Part shown: positions 26,888-35,199 of the stretch, piece after piece
How the letters are laid out: every line of letters begins with the position of its first letter
How positions within the stretch are numbered: the stretch's first letter is position 1
DNA from: Tenacibaculum sp. 190130A14a
Lineage (GTDB): Bacteria > Bacteroidota > Bacteroidia > Flavobacteriales > Flavobacteriaceae
Assembly (NCBI RefSeq): GCF_964048965.1
Contig: NZ_OZ040189.1
Location: forward strand, 2,604,001 to 2,668,000
Direction: 5' to 3'
DNA length: 64,000 bases
Made by a program: the position numbers and the translations under genes
The notes under the pieces: model-generated
The model's input: the letters and a program-made list of their open reading frames with translations, nothing else
What the model was told of the DNA's origin: nothing
Database searches by the model: none

Positions 26888-28111
26888 TTAGTTACTTAAA
26901 TAGTTAATAATAGTTGTTTGTACGAAGTAGTCTTTTATCGATTCTATTTGATTCATCTGAAACTTTAACTGCAATTCTTGAATGTCTAAAACATCATTAA
27001 AATCAATCGTTCCTGTTTCATAGTTTTTAATTAGAATTTCTTCTGCGTCTTTAGCTTGTTTTAGATTTTTTGTCTGCGTATTATAGCTGATTCTCGAAGC
27101 AATTCTGTTATTTATCGCTTTAGAAAGTAATGTCTCTAGTTTGTTTAATCGTTCTTGCTTTTGAGACAATAATTCTTCTTGCATTAATTGATGCTGCTTC
27201 GTTTTAGATTTGTACTTCTTATTAAATATGGGAATTGACAATGATACCATTGGCATTACAATATCTTTTCCGTTATCAGAAAAATTCATATTCGGACGTT
27301 CTGAAACAGCGATATAATCCAAACCAAAACCAATCATCGGGCTGCTTTCTTTTTGGTTTAACAGTTCTGATTGTTCAACAGATTGGTACAGTTTATCGTA
27401 CTTACTAAGTTCTGGATGTAGTTCCAATTTTTTAACATCAATCTCATTTTTCTCTAAAGGAATATCTAACTCTTTAACGACTTCAACAACAGTAGTACTT
27501 TCTCTATTTAAGAGTTTGTTGAGTGCCGTTTGTTCAGCCAAATATTTTTGTGCTAGTACTTGTTTTAACTGCTCCAGTTCATTTTGTCGCATTTGTAATC
27601 GCAATACATCTACAGCAGATGCTTTTCCTACTTCTACAGAAGTCAATGCCAAGGTTTCATACGTCTTAAGCAATTCGATATTCTTTGTGAGTACATCTTG
27701 TTTTGCCTGAATAGTGTACAATTTATAATACGATTGAGATACATCTGTAATCAATTGACGTTTAGCAATAACAATGTCTTCATATTTAGCATCTGCTAAA
27801 GAATTCACATAGTTTTCTCGTGCTGTAATGGAACCAAACCACGGAAGCATTTGTTTTGCGGATATTTTAAAACGTTGTGCTCCAGTTCGTGTTTCTGGTT
27901 CGCTTGCAAAATAACCTATACCAAATTGCGTATTGGGTAATGTATTGACTTCGTTTACTTTTTCTGAAGCAATGGCATGTTGCAGTTCAAACTTTTGAAT
28001 TTTAGGATTGTTCGCCAATGCCTCATTAATAAGTGATTGTAATTCTTGTGCGTTGGAAAAACAACTAAAAACAAGAATAAATAGTACGGATAATATATTT
28101 TTAGTTTTCAT
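26888..28111 (-). CDS. cusC: CusC-like outer-membrane efflux protein (TolC family)
   Basis: The 407-aa protein has a signal peptide ending SNAQ (about residue 21) and two repeated helical/strand modules of TolC-type proteins (for example QSLINEALANNPKIQKFELQ near the start and a matching EILIKNYETGTIDFNDVLD late). It forms the outer-membrane channel of the Cus pump. Its start overlaps the cusA stop by 11 bp. In contrast to the czc system of this window, the OMF here is separate from the pump. Confidence 0.92.
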   Translation of the reverse strand: MKTKNILSVLFILVFSCFSNAQELQSLINEALANNPKIQKFELQHAIASEKVNEVNTLPNTQFGIGYFASEPETRTGAQRFKISAKQMLPWFGSITARENYVNSLADAKYEDIVIAKRQLITDVSQSYYKLYTIQAKQDVLTKNIELLKTYETLALTSVEVGKASAVDVLRLQMRQNELEQLKQVLAQKYLAEQTALNKLLNRESTTVVEVVKELDIPLEKNEIDVKKLELHPELSKYDKLYQSVEQSELLNQKESSPMIGFGLDYIAVSERPNMNFSDNGKDIVMPMVSLSIPIFNKKYKSKTKQHQLMQEELLSQKQERLNKLETLLSKAINNRIASRISYNTQTKNLKQAKDAEEILIKNYETGTIDFNDVLDIQELQLKFQMNQIESIKDYFVQTTIINYLSN

Positions 28112-31100
28112 TATTTTTCTTTCTTTTTAATAAAAATTCTTCTCGCAAACTGTATAACACAGGTAGTAAAAAATAGGATGTAACATCGATTATCATACCT
28201 CCAAAAGCAGGAATTGCCATAGGTATCATGATATCACTTCCACGTCCTGTAGATGTTAGTACAGGCAATAATGCTAACACCGTTGTTGCCGTTGTCATTA
28301 AACATGGTCTGATACGTTTTTCACCAGCTTCTACAACCGATTTTCGTATATCTAATTTTGTGGTAGGCTGATTTTTACTAAACGTTTGTTTTAAATAGGT
28401 TGCCATAACCACTCCGTCATCAGTAGCAATACCAAACAAAGCAATAAAACCTACCCAAACAGCAACACTCAAGTTTATTGGGTGCATTTGGAATAATTCT
28501 CGAATGTTTTGTCCAAAAACGCTAAAGTTTAGAAACCACGATTGCCCATAAAGCCACATCATTATAAATCCACCAGCAAAAGCCACAATAATTGCGGTAA
28601 ATACCATTAAAGAGGTAGTAGTAGAACGAAATTGGAAATATAAAATGATAAAAATGATTAATAATGCTAACGGTACCACCACAGAAAGTGTTTTCTCTGC
28701 TCGTATCTGATTTTCATACGTTCCTGTAAACTGGTAATTGATTCCTTTTGGAACTACGAGTTCACCATTATCTATTTTTTCTTGAATAGCTTTTTGTGCA
28801 TTTTCAACAACGGTTACCTCTGCAAAATCGTTCAATTTATCAAACAATACATAACCTATTAAAAAGGTATCTTCACTTTTAATCACTTGTGCACCTTGCT
28901 CGTAGCGAATGGTTGCTAATTCACTTAAAGGCACAGAACTTCCACCGTTAACTGGCACGTAAATTTGCTGTAAATCAGTTGGGCTAGTTCTTAATTCTCT
29001 AGGATAACGTACACGTACTCCATAACGTTCTCGTCCCTCAACAGTTTGCGTAAGTGACATACCGCCAACGGCAACTTTTAAGACATCTTGCACCTCTTGA
29101 ATAGAAATGCCATAACGTGCTATTTTTTCTCTGTCAATATCAATTAATAAATAGGGTTTTCCTACAATCCTATCGGCAAAGACAGCTTCTTTTTTAACCC
29201 CTGTAACATCTTTTAAAATGTCTTCCAGTTGTACACCAAAGGCTTCAATTTCTTTTAAATTTTGTCCTTTTACTTTTATCCCCATGGGTGCACGCATCCC
29301 TGTTTGCAACATTACCAATCGGGTCTCTATAGGTTGTAATTTTGGGGCAGAAGTAACACCTGGTATTTTAGTAGCTTTTACGATTTCATTCCAAATATCA
29401 TCGGTAGATTTAATGTTAGGTCGCCAGTTTCGGTAAAACTCACCGTCATTATCTTCTATTAATTCATCAGTAGAAACATCAGAAAATATAATCTTAGAAG
29501 TAGCATCTGTTGAATTTGGATTTGCAACCGTTTCTCCATTTTTCAACATAAACAATCCGTCGTTATTTACTTTATAGCGTTGACGTTCTCCATTGCTGTT
29601 AAGTGCATATTCGGGTTTGTAAATAATTACATTTTCATACATTGAAAGTGGAGCAGGGTCTAATGCAGAATCGGTTCGTCCTGCTTTACCAACTACTGTT
29701 TTTATTTCAGGAATACTAGCAACACCCATATCTAACTGCTGTAAAACACGTTTGTTTTCTTCAACTCCAGAATGTGGCATTGAGGTTGGCATTAGTAAAA
29801 ATGATCCTTCATTTAACGAAGGCATAAACTCTTTACCTGTGTTTTTGAATATTAAAAATCCAAGAATGGTAATCGTTGTTGGTATTGCTAAAAAGAGCAT
29901 TTTGTTTGCTAGTGCCCATTGTAAAATTTGAGCATAGTATTTTCTTAATAACGAAAACGCACCCAGCAATCCGAAACAAATAATGGCTACAAACAATAGG
30001 TTTAACAATAAACTTTTGCCTACGCCTAAAGGTCTCCAATGTTCCGCTAATAAAAATACAATTGCCGCCGATGCAATAACAATATTGATAAGGTTTACTT
30101 GTTTGTCAGAAACTTTTTCTTGTAGTTTTAAAATTCCTGTAATTCCAAAAGCGATTAAAAGCATTCCTAACCAATACCCAAAGAAAATAGATAAAACACC
30201 CAAGATTATTAGTGCTGCATTAATGACATAAGAGAGTTTTTTAGTAGTACTTCTTCTTTTAAAAATGATAGTTGCAAATGGCGGAATTAGAAACAGCGCT
30301 ACCACTAATGCCATAATAAGTGCAAAAGTTTTGGTAAAAGCCAACGGACTAAATAATTTACCTTCAGCACCAACCATAGTAAATACGGGTAAAAAACTAA
30401 TAATAGTAGTCATTACTGCGGTAACGATTGCGCCAGAAACTTCGGCAGTGGCATTGTAAACCACGGTATTAATTGGGAGATTATTTCTGCTTTTTTCTAA
30501 ATGATTTAAAATATTTTCGGATAGAATTACCCCCACATCTACCATAGTTCCAATAGCAATAGCTATTCCAGATAAGGCTACAATGTTTGCATCAATACCA
30601 AAGGTTTTCATCGCTATAAAAACCATTAAAACTGCTACAGGTAATAAACTGGAAATTAATATGGAAGCTCTTAAATTATATACCATTACAATAATTACTA
30701 AAATGGTAATGAGTATTTCTAAAGTCAGAGCTTCGTTAAGTGTTCCTAGTGTTTCTTGTATAAGTTCTGAGCGATCGTAAAAAGGCACAATGGTTAACTG
30801 CGAAGTGGTTCCATCTGCCAATACTTTTGAAGGCAAACCTGCGCTTAACTCTTTTATTTTTTCTTTGGTGTTATTAATTACCTCTAACGGATTTGCACCA
30901 TAACGAGCCACTACAACACCTCCTACAACTTCTGCACCCTCTTTATCTAAAATCCCTCTACGTGTTTTTGCTCCAAGGGAAACTTTAGCTATATCTTTAA
31001 TTTTTATTGGTGTATAATTGGCAGATGAAACCACTGCATTTTCTATATCTTTTATAGATTTTACATACCCCAAACCACGCACTAAATATTCTACCTGATT

Positions 31101-31826
31101 AATTTCTATGGTTTGCGCTCCAATATCTTGATTACTCTGTTTTACAGCTTGTACAACATGATGTAAACCAATATTGTATTGTCGCATTAATTCAGGGTTA
31201 ACGTCAATTTGATATTCTTGAACATATCCTCCAATTGATGATACTTCTGAAACACCACTTGCCGATGATAAAGCGTATTTTACATAGTAATCTTGTATAC
31301 TTCGTAGTTCGTGTAAATCCCAACCACCTGTTACGTTTCCGTCTTCATCTCTACCTTCTAAAGTATACCAATATACTTGCCCTAAACCTGTGGCATCGGG
31401 TCCTAAAGTTGGACTTACACCATCGGGTAATAAGTTACTTGGTAGCGAGTTGAGTTTTTCGAGAATACGTGAACGACTCCAGTAAAACTCAACATCTTCT
31501 TCAAAAATGATATAGATACTAGAAAAACCAAGCATAGAAGAGCTACGGATAGTTTTAACACCTGGTATTCCTAACAATGATGTGGTTAACGGGTAAGTAA
31601 CTTGGTCTTCTATATCTTGTGGAGAACGACCAGTCCATTTAGTAAAAACTATTTGTTGATTTTCTCCAATATCTGGAATAGCATCAACGGCTACAGGATT
31701 ACTTGGTAAAAAACCAGTATCCCAGTTAAAAGGTGCATTTACAGTTCCCCATCCTAAAAACAGAATGAGAAGTAATATGGCTACGAGTTTGTTTTCTATT
31801 AGAAATTTTATGCTTTTGTTTAGCAT
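28101..31826 (-). CDS. cusA: CusA-like copper/silver RND exporter
   Basis: The 1241-aa protein is a full heavy-metal RND pump, with NAPFNWDTGFLPSNPVAVDA after the first helix as in Bacteroidota CusA. The stretch GIAIAIGTMVDVGVILSENI carries the proton-relay Asp and Glu. It is about 200 residues longer than E. coli CusA. The extra length comes from extra membrane segments (about 540-620, including LLIAFGITGILK) and an insertion near 745-800. CusA methionine copper ligands are plausible but were not placed. It follows the HYC_CC_PP-type gene by 106 bp and overlaps cusC by 11 bp. Confidence 0.93.
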   Translation of the reverse strand: MLNKSIKFLIENKLVAILLLILFLGWGTVNAPFNWDTGFLPSNPVAVDAIPDIGENQQIVFTKWTGRSPQDIEDQVTYPLTTSLLGIPGVKTIRSSSMLGFSSIYIIFEEDVEFYWSRSRILEKLNSLPSNLLPDGVSPTLGPDATGLGQVYWYTLEGRDEDGNVTGGWDLHELRSIQDYYVKYALSSASGVSEVSSIGGYVQEYQIDVNPELMRQYNIGLHHVVQAVKQSNQDIGAQTIEINQVEYLVRGLGYVKSIKDIENAVVSSANYTPIKIKDIAKVSLGAKTRRGILDKEGAEVVGGVVVARYGANPLEVINNTKEKIKELSAGLPSKVLADGTTSQLTIVPFYDRSELIQETLGTLNEALTLEILITILVIIVMVYNLRASILISSLLPVAVLMVFIAMKTFGIDANIVALSGIAIAIGTMVDVGVILSENILNHLEKSRNNLPINTVVYNATAEVSGAIVTAVMTTIISFLPVFTMVGAEGKLFSPLAFTKTFALIMALVVALFLIPPFATIIFKRRSTTKKLSYVINAALIILGVLSIFFGYWLGMLLIAFGITGILKLQEKVSDKQVNLINIVIASAAIVFLLAEHWRPLGVGKSLLLNLLFVAIICFGLLGAFSLLRKYYAQILQWALANKMLFLAIPTTITILGFLIFKNTGKEFMPSLNEGSFLLMPTSMPHSGVEENKRVLQQLDMGVASIPEIKTVVGKAGRTDSALDPAPLSMYENVIIYKPEYALNSNGERQRYKVNNDGLFMLKNGETVANPNSTDATSKIIFSDVSTDELIEDNDGEFYRNWRPNIKSTDDIWNEIVKATKIPGVTSAPKLQPIETRLVMLQTGMRAPMGIKVKGQNLKEIEAFGVQLEDILKDVTGVKKEAVFADRIVGKPYLLIDIDREKIARYGISIQEVQDVLKVAVGGMSLTQTVEGRERYGVRVRYPRELRTSPTDLQQIYVPVNGGSSVPLSELATIRYEQGAQVIKSEDTFLIGYVLFDKLNDFAEVTVVENAQKAIQEKIDNGELVVPKGINYQFTGTYENQIRAEKTLSVVVPLALLIIFIILYFQFRSTTTSLMVFTAIIVAFAGGFIMMWLYGQSWFLNFSVFGQNIRELFQMHPINLSVAVWVGFIALFGIATDDGVVMATYLKQTFSKNQPTTKLDIRKSVVEAGEKRIRPCLMTTATTVLALLPVLTSTGRGSDIMIPMAIPAFGGMIIDVTSYFLLPVLYSLREEFLLKRKKNNEN

Positions 31827-31853
31827 TGCTTTAATTTTTAAACTTTAGACATT

Positions 31854-31904
31854 GATATTTAGAAAATATCACATACAGAAAAGTACCCTAATGAATAGTA
31901 TTCA
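31854..31904. other. Two small palindromes between the HYC_CC_PP-type gene and cusA
   Basis: GATATTT-AGA-AAATATC (31854-31870) is a perfect 7-bp hairpin and TGAATAGTATTCA (31892-31904) is a 13-bp palindrome. Both lie in the 106-bp gap upstream of cusA. The second could be an operator for the AraC/HMA regulator, the first an mRNA hairpin; no comparison site was found near the MCO gene. Confidence 0.3.
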
Positions 31905-31932
31905 CAGGATAGTGCAGTCTATTGTTTAAAAA

Positions 31933-32355
31933 TCAAATTAAATAAGTCTCGTCAAGTTTATAGATTTCCTTGACGACTAAAGGAGGTTTATAAAGTCTAT
32001 AAAGCGTTTTATCTTCTTCTACACTTTCAAATAAATTGATGTAAGTATATACAAAAGAAGCAATAAAAACTTGCTGGTCAAATGAAAGAGAAGAATGAGA
32101 TACTTTTAATTCATCCTGACCATCAATTGTAACTTGTTTATCGGTACAACAATTTTTCTTTGTAACAGAGCACTCTGAGTTTGAATTTGAAGTAGATGCT
32201 TTCATATTCATTCCGCAATTTTTTGCTTTTTTGAAAATGGCAGTATCTACCAAAGTATCACCGCAATAATGCATATCTATGGTAAAAGAAACCGTAGAAA
32301 GTAAGACCATTATAGCCATTACAAAAGATATTATTTTATGAAATACTTGTTTCAT
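31933..32355 (-). CDS. HYC_CC_PP-type secreted protein preceding cusA
   Basis: The 140-aa protein has a signal-like hydrophobic N-terminus (residues 8-26), then the three marks that name the family: HYC (29-31, in DMHYCGDTLVD), CC (in KKNCCTDK, about 69-70) and PP near the C-terminus (LYRLYKPPLVVK). Additional Cys residues (KNCGMN, SECSV) make it Cys-rich, fitting copper binding in the periplasm. Family members commonly sit next to copper genes in Bacteroidota. It is the first gene of the copper run, upstream of cusA. Confidence 0.82.
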   Translation of the reverse strand: MKQVFHKIISFVMAIMVLLSTVSFTIDMHYCGDTLVDTAIFKKAKNCGMNMKASTSNSNSECSVTKKNCCTDKQVTIDGQDELKVSHSSLSFDQQVFIASFVYTYINLFESVEEDKTLYRLYKPPLVVKEIYKLDETYLI

Positions 32356-32363
32356 TCTATATG

Positions 32364-32371
32364 CAAAGTTA
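32364..32371 (-). promoter_or_regulatory. -7 promoter element upstream of the HYC_CC_PP-type gene
   Basis: TAACTTTG on the minus strand matches TANNTTTG. Only 8 nt lie between it and the ATG, nearly the same geometry as at the czc block (9 nt), again implying a near-leaderless mRNA. No TTG is found at 17-23 nt, consistent with an activator-dependent promoter. Confidence 0.45.
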
Positions 32372-32659
32372 TGAAAATCAATTAGAACTTCGTGTAAACT
32401 TAGTATATCATAAGCATTTCACTAGTTCAAACAATCATTATAAAGTACAAATTTATGACAACAACAGAAGTAAGTTGTGCATAATTTTGATTAAGATTTA
32501 TCACAAAAATTATATAGTTCAAAGGTTTTTGAAACCTGAATAACTACCAAAAAACGTTAAAATATGTTAAATTTTATGAATTTGAGAAAAGTGTGCACAA
32601 AGTGTGCATTTTTAGAAACAAGAAAGGCTTCCAGTTTCCTGAAAGCCTTATTATTCCTG
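32372..32659. other. Non-coding junction between metal cargo and tRNA cluster
   Basis: This gap of about 290 bp holds no gene. The notable parts are a 9-bp direct repeat AAGTGTGCA (32589-32597 and 32600-32608, 11 bp apart) overlapping a TGTGCACA palindrome, and the tRNA terminator. The position beside a tRNA 3' end makes it a candidate recombinase site (att) for the element, but no integrase is visible in the window. Confidence 0.45.
32624..32649 (-). terminator. Terminator of the tRNA cluster
   Basis: AAGGCTTCCAG (32624-32634) pairs with CTGAAAGCCTT (32639-32649) with one mismatch and a 4-nt loop; on the minus strand TTTCTTGTTTC follows. It lies 11 bp beyond the 3' end of tRNA-Arg. Confidence 0.75.
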
Positions 32660-32733
32660 TGATCGCGACAGGATTCGAACCTGTGACCGTCTGCTTAGAA
32701 GGCAGATGCTCTATCCAGCTGAGCTACGCGACC
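32660..32733 (-). tRNA. tRNA-Arg (anticodon TCT)
   Basis: The 74-nt minus-strand gene folds as a full cloverleaf: acceptor GGTCGCG/CGCGATC, D-arm GCTC...GAGC, anticodon stem TCTGC/GCAGA with loop CTTCTAA (anticodon TCT, reads AGA), T-arm ACAGG-TTCGAAT-CCTGT and discriminator A. CCA is not encoded. Its 3' end faces the metal island, the usual arrangement when a tRNA serves as integration site. Confidence 0.97.
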
Positions 32734-32747
32734 AGTAACTCTTTTTG

Positions 32748-32822
32748 TCGGGGTGGCAGGATTCGAACCTGCGACCTCTTGGTCCCAAACCAAGCGCGAT
32801 AACCGGGCTACGCTACACCCCG
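32748..32822 (-). tRNA. tRNA-Pro (anticodon TGG)
   Basis: The 75-nt minus-strand gene has acceptor CGGGGTG/CACCCCG, anticodon stem CTTGG/CCAAG with loop TTTGGGA (anticodon TGG, reads CCA), and T-arm GCAGG-TTCGAAT-CCTGC. The C1-G72 pair is typical of bacterial tRNA-Pro. CCA is not encoded. It lies 14 bp upstream of tRNA-Arg in one transcript. Confidence 0.97.
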
Positions 32823-32846
32823 ATAAGGTTATCTACAATTTTTTTG

Positions 32847-32928
32847 CGGAGAGACCGGGATTCGAACCCGGGCATCCCGAAGGATGACAGCTTAGCAGGC
32901 TGCTGCATTACCACTCTGCCACCTCTCC
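32847..32928 (-). tRNA. tRNA-Ser (anticodon GCT)
   Basis: The 82-nt minus-strand gene has acceptor GGAGAGG/TCTCTCC, anticodon loop CTGCTAA (anticodon GCT, reads AGC/AGT), a long variable arm (CATCC-TTC-GGGATG) typical of tRNA-Ser, T-arm CCGGG-TTCGAAT-CCCGG and discriminator G. It is first in the three-tRNA transcript. Confidence 0.97.
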
Positions 32929-33027
32929 TTAACCCTTAAACTCGTTCGTTTTATTGAGTTAAAAATTGCGAGTGCAAATATATAACGGATTAAACATTCA
33001 CACAAGTTTTTTTTAGAAAAAAAATCA

Positions 33028-35091
33028 CTAATCTGGATACTCAACACGTAAGTGATAGATATTCATCAACTTATTCTTTATAATTTTTTTTATTTTTTCT
33101 ATTTCTCTAAACGTGATATCCGAATTTATGAATTGATTCTCGTTTTTTTGCTTCTCAACAATTCGATCTATCAATTCATCGATACTCTGCGCAGTTGGCG
33201 TTTTTAAACTCTTAGAAGCTGCTTCCGCTGCATCACACATCATTAAAATAGCTGTTTCTTTAGAAAATGGAATAGGTCCTTGATATTGAAATTTCTTAAT
33301 ATCTACCTCTCCATCTACACTATTCTCCAATTCCTGCTTATAAAAATAATAAGTGACACTGGTTCCATGATGAGTTCTGATAAAATCTATAATACGGTCT
33401 GGTAGTTTATTCTTCTTTGCTATTTCAATCCCTTTAATAACGTGATCTAAAATAATTCGAGCACTATCTCGAGGTGATAAATCATTGTGTGGATTTACAC
33501 CTGTTGATTGGTTTTCTATAAAATACATCGGGTTTGCCATTTTACCAATATCATGATATAAAGCTCCGGTTCTAACCAACATTGAATTGGCTCCTATTTC
33601 ATTGGCTGCTGCTTCTGCTAAATTGGCAACCTGCATGGAGTGCTGAAAAGTACCTGGTGCTTTTTCATTCAACTCTCGTAATAATTTTGAGTTCGTATTA
33701 GATAATTCCAACAGGGTTACATCTGAAACTAATCCAAACACTTTTTCGTAAAAATAAATAAAGAACACAGATAAAAAAGAAAGTAATCCATTCGCTGCAA
33801 ACAATCCAAAGTATTCCCAATTAATCTTATCGGCATTTCCTTCTTTCAAAATTGAAAATGCAAAATAAGTAATCATATAAATCAATGTAATTTGCCCTAT
33901 CGATATAAACAAATTAGCTCTCTTATATAATTCAGATACCGTAAGTATGGTTACTATTCCAGCAATAATGTGCAAATAAATAAATTCAAAACTGTTCGGA
34001 ACAATAAAACCTAGTAATAATACAGTCAATACGTGTGTAAATAATCCCAAACGAGCATCAAAAAACGCTTTTAAAACAATAGGAAGTATACTCAAGGGTA
34101 CTACGTATAAAAAATCTGCATTGTACTTCACAACCAACGTCTGTACGAAAATCATCAATAGCACATTGATAAATATAAAAGTGACCTTATTGTTATCTTT
34201 AAAAATCTCAAATCTGTAGCGATGTAAAAACAATAATAACATAAGCAAAGCCAATGATACCAAAACGGTATATCCGAAAACAATCCAATTCTTATTAGAC
34301 TTTGACCAAATTTGTGATTTAGAAGCATTTTTAAACGATTCTAAAACATTAAACTTCCTTCCCTCTACAATATCTCCTTTTAAAATAATCAACTCTCCTT
34401 TAGATACTTTTCCTTTTGCGAGCGAAATATTCTGTAATGATTCTTGCAATTCTTTTTGAGTAAACTTTATATCGAAAAACACATTAGGTTCTAACAACTC
34501 AGACAGACTATTTAGAAGTATTGATCTAGGGTATGGAGCGAACTCTTTGGTTCCTTCTTGAATGATTTGAAGGATCTTACTAGATACTACAAACTTCGAA
34601 AAAACCACATCTTCAATCGCATTATTATCTCTAATCAACGTAACTAAATCTTGTGTACTTTTTACCTTAGTTACTCCTTCATTTGAAACAAATCCAACAT
34701 TATATACTTTATCTATAATCTTGTTTCCTGTATCCTCCATGTTTGACAAAGTCTTGCTAGACAATGTATCGGAAGGAAAAATTAAACTAATTTGATTGTT
34801 AAAAGACTCCTTTACTCCTTTCTTTATATCTTCTTTGTAAGTAAAATATACTCTAGAGGTACTTTCAATTTGTTTTTTCTCTTTTTCAAGTTCATCTCCC
34901 GTTTTTTGAATGGCAAAATCGAAAGGAGCAATTAAAGTTACATACTGCCAAGGTTTTCCTTGAACATAGTCGTACTTAAACTTCCCTCCCTTTGGAAACA
35001 AATACACAATCGCAAAAGCCGTAATTAAAAACAATATTGCTTTGTATATAATAGCATTGTTTCTATATAATGTGTTTATTAATTTATTCAT
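33028..35091 (-). CDS. PgpH/YqfF-type membrane HD phosphohydrolase
   Basis: The 687-aa protein has an N-terminal membrane helix (about 14-30), a large extracytoplasmic region (about 45-270), seven membrane helices (about 275-465, 7TMR-HDED type) and a cytoplasmic HD domain (about 475-680) with HSMQVANLAEAAA, GALYHDIGKM and DHVIKGIEIAKK. The HD pair and downstream His/Asp residues are intact. Homologues hydrolyse c-di-AMP to pApA; the Flavobacteria members belong to the same architecture. It stands alone between the tRNA cluster and the divergent thiolase gene. Confidence 0.9.
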   Translation of the reverse strand: MNKLINTLYRNNAIIYKAILFLITAFAIVYLFPKGGKFKYDYVQGKPWQYVTLIAPFDFAIQKTGDELEKEKKQIESTSRVYFTYKEDIKKGVKESFNNQISLIFPSDTLSSKTLSNMEDTGNKIIDKVYNVGFVSNEGVTKVKSTQDLVTLIRDNNAIEDVVFSKFVVSSKILQIIQEGTKEFAPYPRSILLNSLSELLEPNVFFDIKFTQKELQESLQNISLAKGKVSKGELIILKGDIVEGRKFNVLESFKNASKSQIWSKSNKNWIVFGYTVLVSLALLMLLLFLHRYRFEIFKDNNKVTFIFINVLLMIFVQTLVVKYNADFLYVVPLSILPIVLKAFFDARLGLFTHVLTVLLLGFIVPNSFEFIYLHIIAGIVTILTVSELYKRANLFISIGQITLIYMITYFAFSILKEGNADKINWEYFGLFAANGLLSFLSVFFIYFYEKVFGLVSDVTLLELSNTNSKLLRELNEKAPGTFQHSMQVANLAEAAANEIGANSMLVRTGALYHDIGKMANPMYFIENQSTGVNPHNDLSPRDSARIILDHVIKGIEIAKKNKLPDRIIDFIRTHHGTSVTYYFYKQELENSVDGEVDIKKFQYQGPIPFSKETAILMMCDAAEAASKSLKTPTAQSIDELIDRIVEKQKNENQFINSDITFREIEKIKKIIKNKLMNIYHLRVEYPD

Positions 35092-35199
35092 TTAACTAAT
35101 TTAACTTCTGTAAATATAACCTTAATTAATAATTTTACTACTTGCTATAAAATGGTTATTTTCGCAAGACAAATTTAAACAACAAATATACCCAACAAT

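Noticed and set aside
32593..32939. Two plus-strand ORFs of 64-69 aa
   Set aside because: They run antisense through the three tRNA genes; the tRNA cloverleafs fully explain the sequence.
35133..35164. Promoter of the thiolase gene (TTG near 35142, TATTTTCG)
   Set aside because: The spacer is only 12 nt and the -7 has a mismatch; too weak to report.
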